A DNA stretch of 64,000 nucleotides from Corynebacterium bouchesdurhonense (GTDB lineage Bacteria; Actinomycetota; Actinomycetes; Mycobacteriales; Mycobacteriaceae): positions 750,534 to 814,533 of the forward strand of contig NZ_LT546028.1 in NCBI RefSeq assembly GCF_900078305.2. The letters run 5' to 3'. The notes beneath the pieces were generated by a model. That model saw only the letters and a list, made by a program, of their open reading frames with translations, had not been told where the DNA came from and did not search any database. Each line of letters begins with the position of its first letter. Within the stretch, counting starts at the first letter, position 1. This document shows positions 52,382 to 59,977 of this stretch, one piece after another. The position numbers and the translations under genes were made by a program.

Positions 52382-54001
52382 GTGGAATCTTTGCAGGTGG
52401 CGCAGCAGGTTGTGGAAACGCTCGCGGGCAGCGTGACGGACGTGGTGATGAGCCCAGGGTCGCGCAATTCGCCGCTCGCGTACGCGCTGTTGGCGCGGCG
52501 CGACATCCGGGTGCACATGCGTATCGACGAACGCTCGGCGGCGTTCACCGCTTTGGGCATGGCGCGGGTGCAGCGTCGCCACGTGGCAGTGGTGATGACG
52601 TCGGGTACCGCGGTGGCCAACGCGTACCCGGCGTTGATCGAGGCGCACATGTCCCACACCCCGCTGGCCGTGGTGAGCGCCGACCGCCCCGAGCGCATGG
52701 TGGGCACGGGCGCGTCCCAGACAATTTGGCAGCAAGGCATTTTCGGCCGCTACGCTCGCACGCAGCAGGTGACGTCGGTGGCGGAGGCCGCGGCCGTTTC
52801 GTTCGCGGACGGCCAGGTGCACATCAACGTCGCGCTGGACACCCCACTGGTGCCCGAGCGGCTCCCGGAGGCGCGCGGCGAGGCGCGCCGGGTTGGGCCG
52901 GGGAGGCTGGGGGCGGATGCGCCCTTCTCTACGGACCACGGCGTGGTGGACATTGACCTGGACCGGGACACGCTGGTCATCGCCGGCGACGAGGCCTGGG
53001 AGGTGCCGGGGCTCGAGCACGTGCCGACGATCGCCGAGCCGACCGCGCCAACCCCGTTTCACCAGGTGCACCCGCTGGCGGCGCGATTCTTCGCCCAATC
53101 CGAGGTGGCCATCTCGCACGACGGCGGGGATTTCGCGGCCTCCACCAAGCCGGCGCAGGTGGTGGTGGTTGGGCACCCCACCCTGCACCGCGACGTGATG
53201 GCGCTCTTGGCCGACCCGGACATCGAGGTCATCGGGCTGTCTCGCACCGACACCTTCACCGGCCACCCGGACCGCCGCGGCACGAGGGTCAACGCCACCG
53301 GCCAGCCGAGCGACACGTGGTTGAAAATCTGCGAGGCCGCGGGCGAGGTGGGCGCGGAGACCGTCCGTGCCGCGCTGGAGGATGCGGCCTTCGGCTTCAC
53401 TGGTCTCCACGTCGCGGCCGCGGTGTGTGACACCCTCGCCGTGGGTGACACGCTGGTGCTCGGGTCCTCCAACCCGGTGCGCGACGCGAGCTTGGTGGGC
53501 ATGCCGTTCGACGGCGTGGACACGTACGCCGCGCGCGGGGCAGCCGGCATCGACGGGACCGTGTCGCAGGCGGTGGGCGTGGCCCTGGCCACCCAGGCGC
53601 TGCGCCCGGACGAGGTGCGGGCCCCGCGCACCGTGGCGCTGATGGGGGATCTGACCTTCCTCCACGACGTTAACGGCCTGCTTATCGGCCCGGACGAGCC
53701 GCGGCCGGGCAACCTCACCATCGTGGTGGCCAACGATGACGGCGGCGGGATCTTCGAGGGTCTGGAGCCGGGCGGGGAGGCGCTGCGGGGCCAGTTTGAG
53801 CGGGCGTTCGGGGTGGCGCATGGAAGTGACGTCGAAAAGCTTGCGCTCGCGTACGGGGCGCACTACCGCAAGGCGGGCACCCTGGCCGAGCTGAACCAGG
53901 TGCTGGTGGCCCTCGAGGCGGAGCCCGAGCCCATTACCGTGGTCGAGGCGGTGCCCACGCGCGCCACCCGGCGGGCGTTGGCGGAGCGGCTGGCCAGATG
54001 A
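52382..54001 (+). CDS. menD: 2-succinyl-5-enolpyruvyl-6-hydroxy-3-cyclohexene-1-carboxylate synthase
   Basis: ThDP-dependent enzyme joining isochorismate and 2-oxoglutarate. 539 residues. VMSPGSRNSPLAYAL and HMRIDERSAAFTALGMA at the N-terminus (catalytic Glu in IDERS), and VALMGDLTFLHDVNGL ... VVANDDGGGIFEGLEP for the ThDP-Mg motif. GTG 52382 follows TAGGGT (52369-52374) by seven bases; GTGs at 52349 and 52373 are in frame but less well placed. Overlaps the next gene by four bases. Confidence 0.95.
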   Translation: MESLQVAQQVVETLAGSVTDVVMSPGSRNSPLAYALLARRDIRVHMRIDERSAAFTALGMARVQRRHVAVVMTSGTAVANAYPALIEAHMSHTPLAVVSADRPERMVGTGASQTIWQQGIFGRYARTQQVTSVAEAAAVSFADGQVHINVALDTPLVPERLPEARGEARRVGPGRLGADAPFSTDHGVVDIDLDRDTLVIAGDEAWEVPGLEHVPTIAEPTAPTPFHQVHPLAARFFAQSEVAISHDGGDFAASTKPAQVVVVGHPTLHRDVMALLADPDIEVIGLSRTDTFTGHPDRRGTRVNATGQPSDTWLKICEAAGEVGAETVRAALEDAAFGFTGLHVAAAVCDTLAVGDTLVLGSSNPVRDASLVGMPFDGVDTYAARGAAGIDGTVSQAVGVALATQALRPDEVRAPRTVALMGDLTFLHDVNGLLIGPDEPRPGNLTIVVANDDGGGIFEGLEPGGEALRGQFERAFGVAHGSDVEKLALAYGAHYRKAGTLAELNQVLVALEAEPEPITVVEAVPTRATRRALAERLAR

Positions 54002-54390
54002 CGCGCCGCGACAAGCTCATCCTCGCGCTGTCCCTCACGTTCATGGCGGGCGCGGTGGCAATGGTGGGCGGGCCCGCCATGAATGACGCCGCCATCGCCG
54101 CCGACCCCGGCCGGGGGCTCGCCACCGTGACCAGCGTGGGGCCGCTGCGCACCGCGGTGGAGTACCAAGACGAGGACGGACAAGTGCATTCGCCGCGCAC
54201 CGGCCTGCTGTACCCGACCGGGCTGGGGGAGGGCCAGCACGTGTGGGTGACGTACGCGAAGAAGAACCCGGACCTGGTCAAGGTGGAGGGGCGCGGCTGG
54301 CAACTCGCGCTCAAGCCGGCGTTGTCGGTGGCGGCTGTCGGCACCCTCGTCGCGGCGCTGGCGTGGTTGGGGTTCGCGCGCCGCGGGTAA
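53998..54390 (+). CDS. DUF3592-like membrane protein
   Basis: A 130-residue protein with a helix at ~8-28, an exported beta-rich domain (TAVEYQDEDGQVHSPRTGLLYPTG, GQHVWVTYAKKNPDLV) and a helix at ~105-125. ATGA overlap with menD. It corresponds in position to Rv0556. Function unknown. Confidence 0.82.
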   Translation: MTRRDKLILALSLTFMAGAVAMVGGPAMNDAAIAADPGRGLATVTSVGPLRTAVEYQDEDGQVHSPRTGLLYPTGLGEGQHVWVTYAKKNPDLVKVEGRGWQLALKPALSVAAVGTLVAALAWLGFARRG

Positions 54391-54420
54391 GCGGCGCGGG
54401 TAAGCGCCGCGGGTAAGCGA
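54380..54420. repeat. Short tandem repeat over a stop codon
   Basis: GCGGGTAAGCG-type units (about 13-14 bases) occur three times, the first containing the TAA of the DUF3592-like gene. Later copies carry in-frame-independent TAA triplets, so slippage here would keep a stop. Confidence 0.7.
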
Positions 54421-54434
54421 CGCGGCCAGGAAAA

Positions 54435-54475
54435 GTTCACGCGGACTTCACGTCGGGTTGAGCGGAAATTTCCGC
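54435..54475. promoter_or_regulatory. PHO-box-like direct repeats and a palindrome upstream of mgtA
   Basis: Three 11-base units run head to tail: GTTCACGCGGA, CTTCACGTCGG, GTTGAGCGGAA (54435-54467). They resemble the 11-base GTTCA-type direct repeats bound by PhoB/PhoP-class regulators. GCGGAAATTTCCGC (54462-54475), a perfect 14-bp palindrome, overlaps the last unit. The mgtA start is 23 bases on. Confidence 0.5.
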
Positions 54476-54497
54476 GCGTGTGGAAATGTGGCCGGGT

Positions 54498-55721
54498 ATG
54501 CGTGTGGGAATCGTTGCTGAATCCTTTCTGCCCAACATCAACGGCGTGACCAACTCCGTCCTCCGCGTGCTCGAGCACCTCAAGCGCGAGGGGCACGAGG
54601 CGATCGTGGTCGCGCCGGGCGCCCGCGATTTCCAGGAGGAGGTGCCTGACTACCTCGGTTTCGAGATCGTCCGCGTGCCCACCGTGCGCATCCCGCTGGT
54701 TGATTCCCTGCCGGTGGGCGTGCCCACCACTAACGTCACCGCCGCGCTCGCCGAGTTCCGGCCGGACGTGATCCACTTGGCCAGCCCGTTCGTCCTCGGC
54801 GGTGCGGGCGCGTTCGCCGCCAACCAGCTGGGCATTCCCGCGGTGGCGCTCTACCAGACGGACGTGGCCGGTTTTGCCACCAAGTACCACGCGGCGATGG
54901 TGGCGTCTATTGCCTGGGACTGGACCCGCATCATACACAACATGTGCGAGCTCACCCTCGCGCCATCCTCGGAGGCCATCCGCGAGCTGGAGGAGCACGG
55001 CGTGAAGAACGTCCACCACTGGGGGCGCGGGGTGGACGCGGAGCTGTTCCACCCGTCGCGCCGCTCCGAGATGCTGCGCCGCCAGTGGGACCCGTCCGGC
55101 ACGAAAAAGGTGGTCGGCTTCGTTGGCCGCCTTGCCGCGGAGAAGAGCGTGCACCGCCTCGCCGCGCTCGTCGGTGACCCCGGCATCCAGCTGGTCATCG
55201 TCGGCGACGGTCCGGAGCGCCCCATGCTCGAGGAGGCGCTGCCGGGCGCGGTGTTCACCGGCGCGCTGAGCGGTGAGCAGCTGGCCCGCGCCTACGCCTC
55301 GCTTGACTTGTTCGTGCACACCGGCGAGTTCGAGACGTTCTGCCAGGCCATCCAGGAAGCGCAGGCCTCCGGCGTGCCCACCATCGGCCCCCGCGCCGGC
55401 GGCCCGATCGACTTGGTGCGCCACGGCGAGAACGGGCTGCTGCTTAGCGTCCCCACGTTCGAGGACGAGCTCCCCGACGCCGCCGCCTGGATCCTCGACG
55501 GCTCCCGCCTGGACGAGCTGAAGCGCAACGCCCGCGAGTCCGTGGCGGACAAGACCTGGGCCGCGCTGTGCGAGCAGCTGCTGGGCTACTACTCCGAGGT
55601 GCTGGACGCCTACGAGCGCAACGTGGTGCACCTGTTCGGCCGCGACGTGGCCCTGCCGCGCTGGGCGCCGGCACGCCTGGGCCAACCCCGCAGGCAAGCG
55701 CGGCGCGACGACACCGCGTAA
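54498..55721 (+). CDS. mgtA: GDP-mannose-dependent alpha-mannosyltransferase
   Basis: GT4 enzyme of 407 residues. In C. glutamicum MgtA adds mannose to glucuronosyl-diacylglycerol, a phosphorus-free glycolipid, and feeds lipomannan-like products. ESFLPNINGVTNSVLRVLEHL opens it, HHWGRGVDAELFHP and VGFVGRLAAEKSVHRL mark the domain junction, and GEFETFCQAIQEAQASGVP is the EX7E nucleotide-sugar motif. ATG 54498 gives the family start MRVGIVAESF; 54480 is a possible GTG start. Same place as Rv0557, between menD and menG. Confidence 0.92.
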   Translation: MRVGIVAESFLPNINGVTNSVLRVLEHLKREGHEAIVVAPGARDFQEEVPDYLGFEIVRVPTVRIPLVDSLPVGVPTTNVTAALAEFRPDVIHLASPFVLGGAGAFAANQLGIPAVALYQTDVAGFATKYHAAMVASIAWDWTRIIHNMCELTLAPSSEAIRELEEHGVKNVHHWGRGVDAELFHPSRRSEMLRRQWDPSGTKKVVGFVGRLAAEKSVHRLAALVGDPGIQLVIVGDGPERPMLEEALPGAVFTGALSGEQLARAYASLDLFVHTGEFETFCQAIQEAQASGVPTIGPRAGGPIDLVRHGENGLLLSVPTFEDELPDAAAWILDGSRLDELKRNARESVADKTWAALCEQLLGYYSEVLDAYERNVVHLFGRDVALPRWAPARLGQPRRQARRDDTA

Positions 55722-55753
55722 GCGCAAGCGCGCCGCCAAGTAGAGTGGCGAGC

Positions 55754-56431
55754 ATGTCCGTCGGCGACCTGTCCACCAGTACCCAGAACTACCTCAAAGG
55801 CATCTGGGCGCTTTCGGAGTGGTCAGATACGCCGGTGACACCGTCGTCAGTGGCCAAGCACCTTGGACTGCGCAAATCCACCGTCTCCGACGGGGTGCGC
55901 AAGCTCGGCGAGCAGGGCCTGGTGGAACATAAGCCCTACGGCGCCGTCGAGCTGACCGACACAGGCCGCACGTACGCGGTGGCGATGATCCGCCGCCACC
56001 GCCTGATTGAAACGTTTTTGGTGGAGGCGTTGGGCTACACCTGGGACCAGGTGCACGACGAGGCCGAAAACCTCGAACACTCGGTGAGCGACTTTATGGT
56101 CGACCGCATCGACGCGTTTTTGGACTACCCCAGCCGCGACCCCCACGGTGACCCCATCCCCTCAGCCAGCGGGCGTGTTGATGCCCCCGAGGCCGTCCCA
56201 CTGACCGGCGTGCAGCCGGGGCAGAAGGCCACGATTGAACGCATTGCCGACGACGACCCGAAACTGCTGCAATTCTTCGACAGTCACGGGCTCGTCGTCG
56301 GCGCAACCCTCGAGGTGGGAGAGGGTGCCCCTTACTCCGGCGCGGTCGCGGTCCGGCTTGCCGGCGCGGCGGAGGCGGTGCCGCTCGGCGAGGAAGCCAC
56401 GGATTCCGTCTTCGTGCGCGTGGATGCGTAA
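55754..56431 (+). CDS. mntR: DtxR/MntR-family metal-dependent repressor
   Basis: A 225-residue iron- or manganese-dependent repressor. HTH: TPSSVAKHLGLRKSTVSDGVRKLGEQGLV; dimerisation and metal-site helices include RRHRLIETFLVEALGYTWDQVHDEAENLEHSVSD with His and Glu ligands; an SH3-like FeoA domain ends it (~150-225). ATG 55754 follows TAGAGT by seven bases. The Mn/Zn importer converges on it, and a palindrome before that operon is its likely site, so an MntR role is inferred. Its last 100 bases overlap the permease gene. Confidence 0.88.
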   Translation: MSVGDLSTSTQNYLKGIWALSEWSDTPVTPSSVAKHLGLRKSTVSDGVRKLGEQGLVEHKPYGAVELTDTGRTYAVAMIRRHRLIETFLVEALGYTWDQVHDEAENLEHSVSDFMVDRIDAFLDYPSRDPHGDPIPSASGRVDAPEAVPLTGVQPGQKATIERIADDDPKLLQFFDSHGLVVGATLEVGEGAPYSGAVAVRLAGAAEAVPLGEEATDSVFVRVDA

Positions 56432-57255
56432 CGACGACCCCGCAGCACCCCATGCGGGCCGAACAGGTACACCACACCAAACACCACACCTTGGGCGAGC
56501 ACGATCATGCCGCCAGAGGCCGTGTCCAGGTAGTAGGAGCAGTACAGGCCCACAATCGCACACGCCGCCGACATGGTCGGGGCGATGATCAGCATCGTGC
56601 CGAATTTGTTGGTGAGCAGGTAGGCGGTCGCACCCGGGATGATCAGCATCGCCACCACCAGGATCACGCCAACGGCCTGGAGTGCCACCACTGACGTCAG
56701 CGCCAGCAGTGCCAGCAGGGCCGCACCGAGCAGGCGCGGATTCAACCCAATCGCGTGTGCATGGGTGGGATCGAACGCGTAGAGGGTGAAGTCGCGCCGC
56801 TTGAGCACCAGCACGCTCAACACGATCGCTCCCAGGATGGCCACCTGCAGCAGGTCCCCACGGGACACACCAAGCAGATTGCCGAAGATGATGTGGTTCA
56901 GATCCGTGTGCGAAGGGGTTACCGAAATGAGCACGAGCCCCAGCGCGAACATGGTGGTGAACACAATGCCAATGGCCGCATCCTCCTTCACCCGGGACGT
57001 ATCGCGCACCAGCCCGATCAGTGCCACCGCAAGGAACCCGAACACCACCGCGCCGACGGCAAACGGCACGCCCAGAATGTAGGCCAGCACCACGCCGGGC
57101 AGGACAGCGTGGCTTACCGCATCGCCCATCAGCGACCAGCCAACCAACACCAGCCAGCACGACAACAGCGCGCAGACAATCGACGCCACCAGCGAGGTCG
57201 CAAGCGCACGCATCATGAACTCGTACCCAAACGGCTCCGTAAGCAGCGCAATCAT
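56332..57255 (-). CDS. Mn/Zn ABC importer permease
   Basis: A 307-residue ABC-3 family permease with eight or nine helices: VGWSLMGDAVSHAVLPGVVLAY and AIGLNPRLLGAALLALLALTSVVALQAVG are family hallmarks. It overlaps the ATPase gene by four bases. Its last ~33 codons run antisense into mntR for 100 bases, giving a Ser/Thr/Ala tail unlike permeases; an ancestral stop has probably been lost. Confidence 0.9.
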   Translation of the reverse strand: MIALLTEPFGYEFMMRALATSLVASIVCALLSCWLVLVGWSLMGDAVSHAVLPGVVLAYILGVPFAVGAVVFGFLAVALIGLVRDTSRVKEDAAIGIVFTTMFALGLVLISVTPSHTDLNHIIFGNLLGVSRGDLLQVAILGAIVLSVLVLKRRDFTLYAFDPTHAHAIGLNPRLLGAALLALLALTSVVALQAVGVILVVAMLIIPGATAYLLTNKFGTMLIIAPTMSAACAIVGLYCSYYLDTASGGMIVLAQGVVFGVVYLFGPHGVLRGRRYASTRTKTESVASSPSGTASAAPASRTATAPE

Positions 57256-57977
57256 GCTGACACCCCCATACCGAAGCCCTGTACCAAATTGTCCGGCTCT
57301 AACACCACTTCAGTCGGGGCGTGCATCAACACCCGGCGGTTCAACAGCACTGTCTCCGGCGCGAGCTGGGGCAAGGCAACCAGGTCGTGCGTCACCACAA
57401 AAATAGTGGTGCCTTCTGCCGCGAGGTCACGCAGCAGCTCAGTGATGGTGGCCTCGGAATGTTTGTCCACGCCGGCGAAGGGTTCGTCGAGAAGCATGAT
57501 GCTCGCACCCTGAGCGATACCGCGGGCGATGAAGGCACGCTTCTTCTGGCCACCCGAAAGCTGACCGATCTGGCGGTCTGCGAACGACTCAAGGTGGGTG
57601 CGCTCAAGCGCGCGATCCACAGCCGCAATGTCCTCCGCACGCGCGTGGCGGGTAAAGCCCATGTGGCCGTAGCGGCCCATCATGACCACATCACGCACTG
57701 TGACCGGGAACTGCCAGTCCACGTCCTCGCTCTGCGGGACGTAGCCCAGCACCTGCGTCTTGCGGGCGCGCATGGGGTCGATGCCGTTGATACGAACCGT
57801 GCCGCGATCCGGCTTGACCAACCCCATGATCGCCTTGAGTAGCGTGGATTTGCCCGCGCCGTTCATCCCGATCAGCCCACAGATACGGCCTGGTTGGACG
57901 CTCAAAGTTGCGCCGTCGAGCGCGACGACGTCGCCGTAGCGCACCGCAACATCGTCAACCGCGATTGCGGGGATCAC
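57252..57977 (-). CDS. Mn/Zn ABC importer ATP-binding protein
   Basis: A 241-residue ATPase: Walker A LIGMNGAGKSTLLKAI, Q-loop VPQSEDVDWQFPVTV (the WQFP stretch is typical of Mn/Zn importers), signature LSGGQKKRAFIARG, Walker B IMLLDEPFAGVD and H-loop VVTHDL. The GTG start at 57977 overlaps the binding-protein stop. Confidence 0.93.
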   Translation of the reverse strand: MIPAIAVDDVAVRYGDVVALDGATLSVQPGRICGLIGMNGAGKSTLLKAIMGLVKPDRGTVRINGIDPMRARKTQVLGYVPQSEDVDWQFPVTVRDVVMMGRYGHMGFTRHARAEDIAAVDRALERTHLESFADRQIGQLSGGQKKRAFIARGIAQGASIMLLDEPFAGVDKHSEATITELLRDLAAEGTTIFVVTHDLVALPQLAPETVLLNRRVLMHAPTEVVLEPDNLVQGFGMGVSA

Positions 57978-58897
57978 TGCTTGCCCCCGTTCAAACCGTC
58001 GATGATCACCTTCGTGTCGTGGCGAATCAGATCCAGGTAGGTCGGCACCGGACCGTTTTCCTCAGAAAGCGAATCGACGTAGAGGGTGCCGCCGTACTCC
58101 GCGCCGGTGGCCTTCACGACCTGCATCATCGGCGCGTTAGAGACCGTGGATTCACAGAACACAGACGGGACGTTGTTTTCCTTCACAAACTCGATCGCGC
58201 CGGCGATCTGCTGCGGGGTGGCTTCCTGCTCAGCGTTGACCGGCCAGATGTAGCGCTCGGTCAACTTCGCGTCGCGAGCCAGATAGGAGAACGCACCTTC
58301 GCAGGTGACCAAGGCGCGCTGCTTGTCGGGGACAGCGGCGAGCTTGGTCTCCAGCTCGTCTTGCACAGCCTGCAGTTCCTGCTTGTATGTTTCGCCGTTG
58401 GCCTTGAAATCATCGGCGTGCTCCGGGTCGAGTTCGCTGAACGCGTCGACGATGTTGTCCACGTACTTCTGCACGTTCACCGGACTCATCCAGGCGTGCG
58501 GGTTGGGCTTGCCGGCGTAGGCGTCCTCCGCGATGTCGATCGGGTCGACACCTTCGCTGACCACGGCGTGGGGCACGTCCAGGTCGGCGACGAACTGGGA
58601 GAACCAGTTTTCCAGGTTCATGCCGTTGTCCAGGATCAGGTCGGCGTCGGAGGCGCGCGAGATGTCGCCCGGGGTGGGCTCGTAGCCGTGGATTTCCGCG
58701 CCGGGTTTGGTGATGGACTCCACCCGCAGGTGGTCGCCGGCGACGTTCGAAGCGATGTCCTGGATCACCGTGAACGTGGTGAGTACCACGGGGGTGTCTT
58801 TGCCGCCTGCGGCGTCGGCGCTGTCCTGCGAACAGCCTGCCAGGCCGGCAGTTAGCGCAGCCGTGGCGGCGAGCGCGAGCACCTTGGATTTCAGCAT
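57974..58897 (-). CDS. Mn/Zn-binding lipoprotein of the importer
   Basis: A 307-residue cluster A-I solute-binding lipoprotein: signal peptide with lipobox LAGC (Cys22), metal ligands His in EIHGYEPTPGDI, His in PNPHAWMSP, Glu in VTCEGAFSYLA and Asp in YVDSLSEENGPVPTY. The His-His-Glu-Asp set and the absence of a His-rich loop favour Mn over Zn. It is the first transport gene of the operon, after a 78-residue protein. Confidence 0.92.
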   Translation of the reverse strand: MLKSKVLALAATAALTAGLAGCSQDSADAAGGKDTPVVLTTFTVIQDIASNVAGDHLRVESITKPGAEIHGYEPTPGDISRASDADLILDNGMNLENWFSQFVADLDVPHAVVSEGVDPIDIAEDAYAGKPNPHAWMSPVNVQKYVDNIVDAFSELDPEHADDFKANGETYKQELQAVQDELETKLAAVPDKQRALVTCEGAFSYLARDAKLTERYIWPVNAEQEATPQQIAGAIEFVKENNVPSVFCESTVSNAPMMQVVKATGAEYGGTLYVDSLSEENGPVPTYLDLIRHDTKVIIDGLNGGKQ

Positions 58898-58933
58898 GTT
58901 GGTCTTTTTCTTTCTGTGTACTTTTCCGTGCGG

Positions 58934-59170
58934 TTAGAGAAGCGGCGGCGGGCCGACGCGGTGGGACGTGGCAATGAATCGGTCGAGCTTTTCCGGGGAT
59001 TCGTCGTGCAGGTAGACGGCGAGCAGCCGCATCAGGTTGAGCGTGACGTCTTCCGGGTTGGCGCTGGAGCGCACGAGCCGCGCGGACGCGAGGTAGTCGC
59101 CTTCGCGGGCGGTCTCGAACAATGCGATGGCTTCGAGCCATGCGCCCATGTTGGAGTCATCAAGTCCCAT
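58934..59170 (-). CDS. 78-residue helical protein leading the Mn importer operon
   Basis: MGLDDSNMGAWLEAIALFET... a soluble, mostly helical protein with no Cys and one His pair. ATG 59170 lies eight bases after TATTAT, which itself abuts the palindromic operator, so it is the first, leaderless cistron of the importer operon. Not recognised. Its presence under the metal operator suggests a role in Mn handling (inference). Confidence 0.65.
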   Translation of the reverse strand: MGLDDSNMGAWLEAIALFETAREGDYLASARLVRSSANPEDVTLNLMRLLAVYLHDESPEKLDRFIATSHRVGPPPLL

Positions 59171-59184
59171 ACCGGCGAATAATA

Positions 59185-59204
59185 AAGTTCGGCACGCCGA
59201 ACTT
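59185..59204. promoter_or_regulatory. MntR-type operator of the importer operon
   Basis: AAGTTCGGC-AC-GCCGAACTT, 9-bp perfect arms, directly upstream of the TATTAT -10 box (59184-59179 on the minus strand). The size and symmetry suit a DtxR/MntR dimer pair, and the only such regulator in the window is encoded at 55754. Confidence 0.75.
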
Positions 59205-59263
59205 GCAAGTGTTGTGTTGTCGTACGGCCTCCGTTTGTGGGTGGCAAAGTAGACTTGCGCACC

Positions 59264-59953
59264 ATGGCCAAGGCGGATCTGGACAAAAAGCCCTTCGACG
59301 TTGCCGGTATGTTCGACGACGTGGGCAAAAACTACGACATCACCAACACCGTGCTGTCGTTCGGCTTGGACAAGTACTGGCGACGTCGCACCCGCGAGCG
59401 CCTGGACTTAAAGCCCGGCGAGCTCGTGCTCGATCTCGCCGCCGGTACCGCCGTGTCCACAGTGGAGCTGGCCAAATCCGGCGCGCACGTGGTGGCCTGC
59501 GATTTCTCCCAGGGCATGCTCGCCGCGGGCAAGGACCGCAACGTGCCCAAGGTGGTCGGCGACGCGATGCACCTGCCGTTCGCCGACGAGGCCTTCGACG
59601 CCGTGACCATCTCCTACGGCCTGCGCAACGTGCACGATTTCGAGGCCGGCCTGCGCGAGATGGCGCGCGTGACTAAGCCGGGCGGGCGCCTGGCCGTCAA
59701 CGAGTTTTCCACCCCCGTCGTGCCGGGTTTTCGCACGCTGTACAAGGAGTACCTGCCGCTAGCGCTGCCCCCGGTGGCAAAGATCTTCTCCTCCAACCCG
59801 GAGGCCTACGAGTACCTCGCGGAGTCCATCCGCGCCTGGCCGGACCAAGAGCGCCTCGCCGCCGCGATCAACCGCAACGGGTGGCGCGACGCGGGCTGGC
59901 AGAACCTCTCCGGGGGCATCGTGGCCATCCACAGCGCTATAAAGCCCGCCTAG
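59264..59953 (+). CDS. menG: Demethylmenaquinone methyltransferase
   Basis: SAM-dependent UbiE/MenG enzyme, last methylation of menaquinone. 229 residues. [17 protein letters not shown] and [18 protein letters not shown] (SAM motif I), [23 protein letters not shown] (post II/III) are the family signatures. ATG 59264 follows TAGACT (59250-59255) by eight bases. Convergent with menJ. Confidence 0.95.
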   Translation: MAKADLDKKPFDVAGMFDDVGKNYDITNTVLSFGLDKYWRRRTRERLDLKPGELVLDLAAGTAVSTVELAKSGAHVVACDFSQGMLAAGKDRNVPKVVGDAMHLPFADEAFDAVTISYGLRNVHDFEAGLREMARVTKPGGRLAVNEFSTPVVPGFRTLYKEYLPLALPPVAKIFSSNPEAYEYLAESIRAWPDQERLAAAINRNGWRDAGWQNLSGGIVAIHSAIKPA

Positions 59954-59977
59954 GGGGCGTTTGCTAATCGACGCCCC
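59954..59977. terminator. Hairpin between menG and menJ containing a motif variant
   Basis: GGGGCGT (59954-59960) pairs with ACGCCCC (59971-59977) around TTGCTAATCG. GCTAATCGACG (59963-59973) inside it is one mismatch from the recurrent 11-mer and holds the menJ stop. It may terminate both genes; there is no U-run. Confidence 0.5.
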
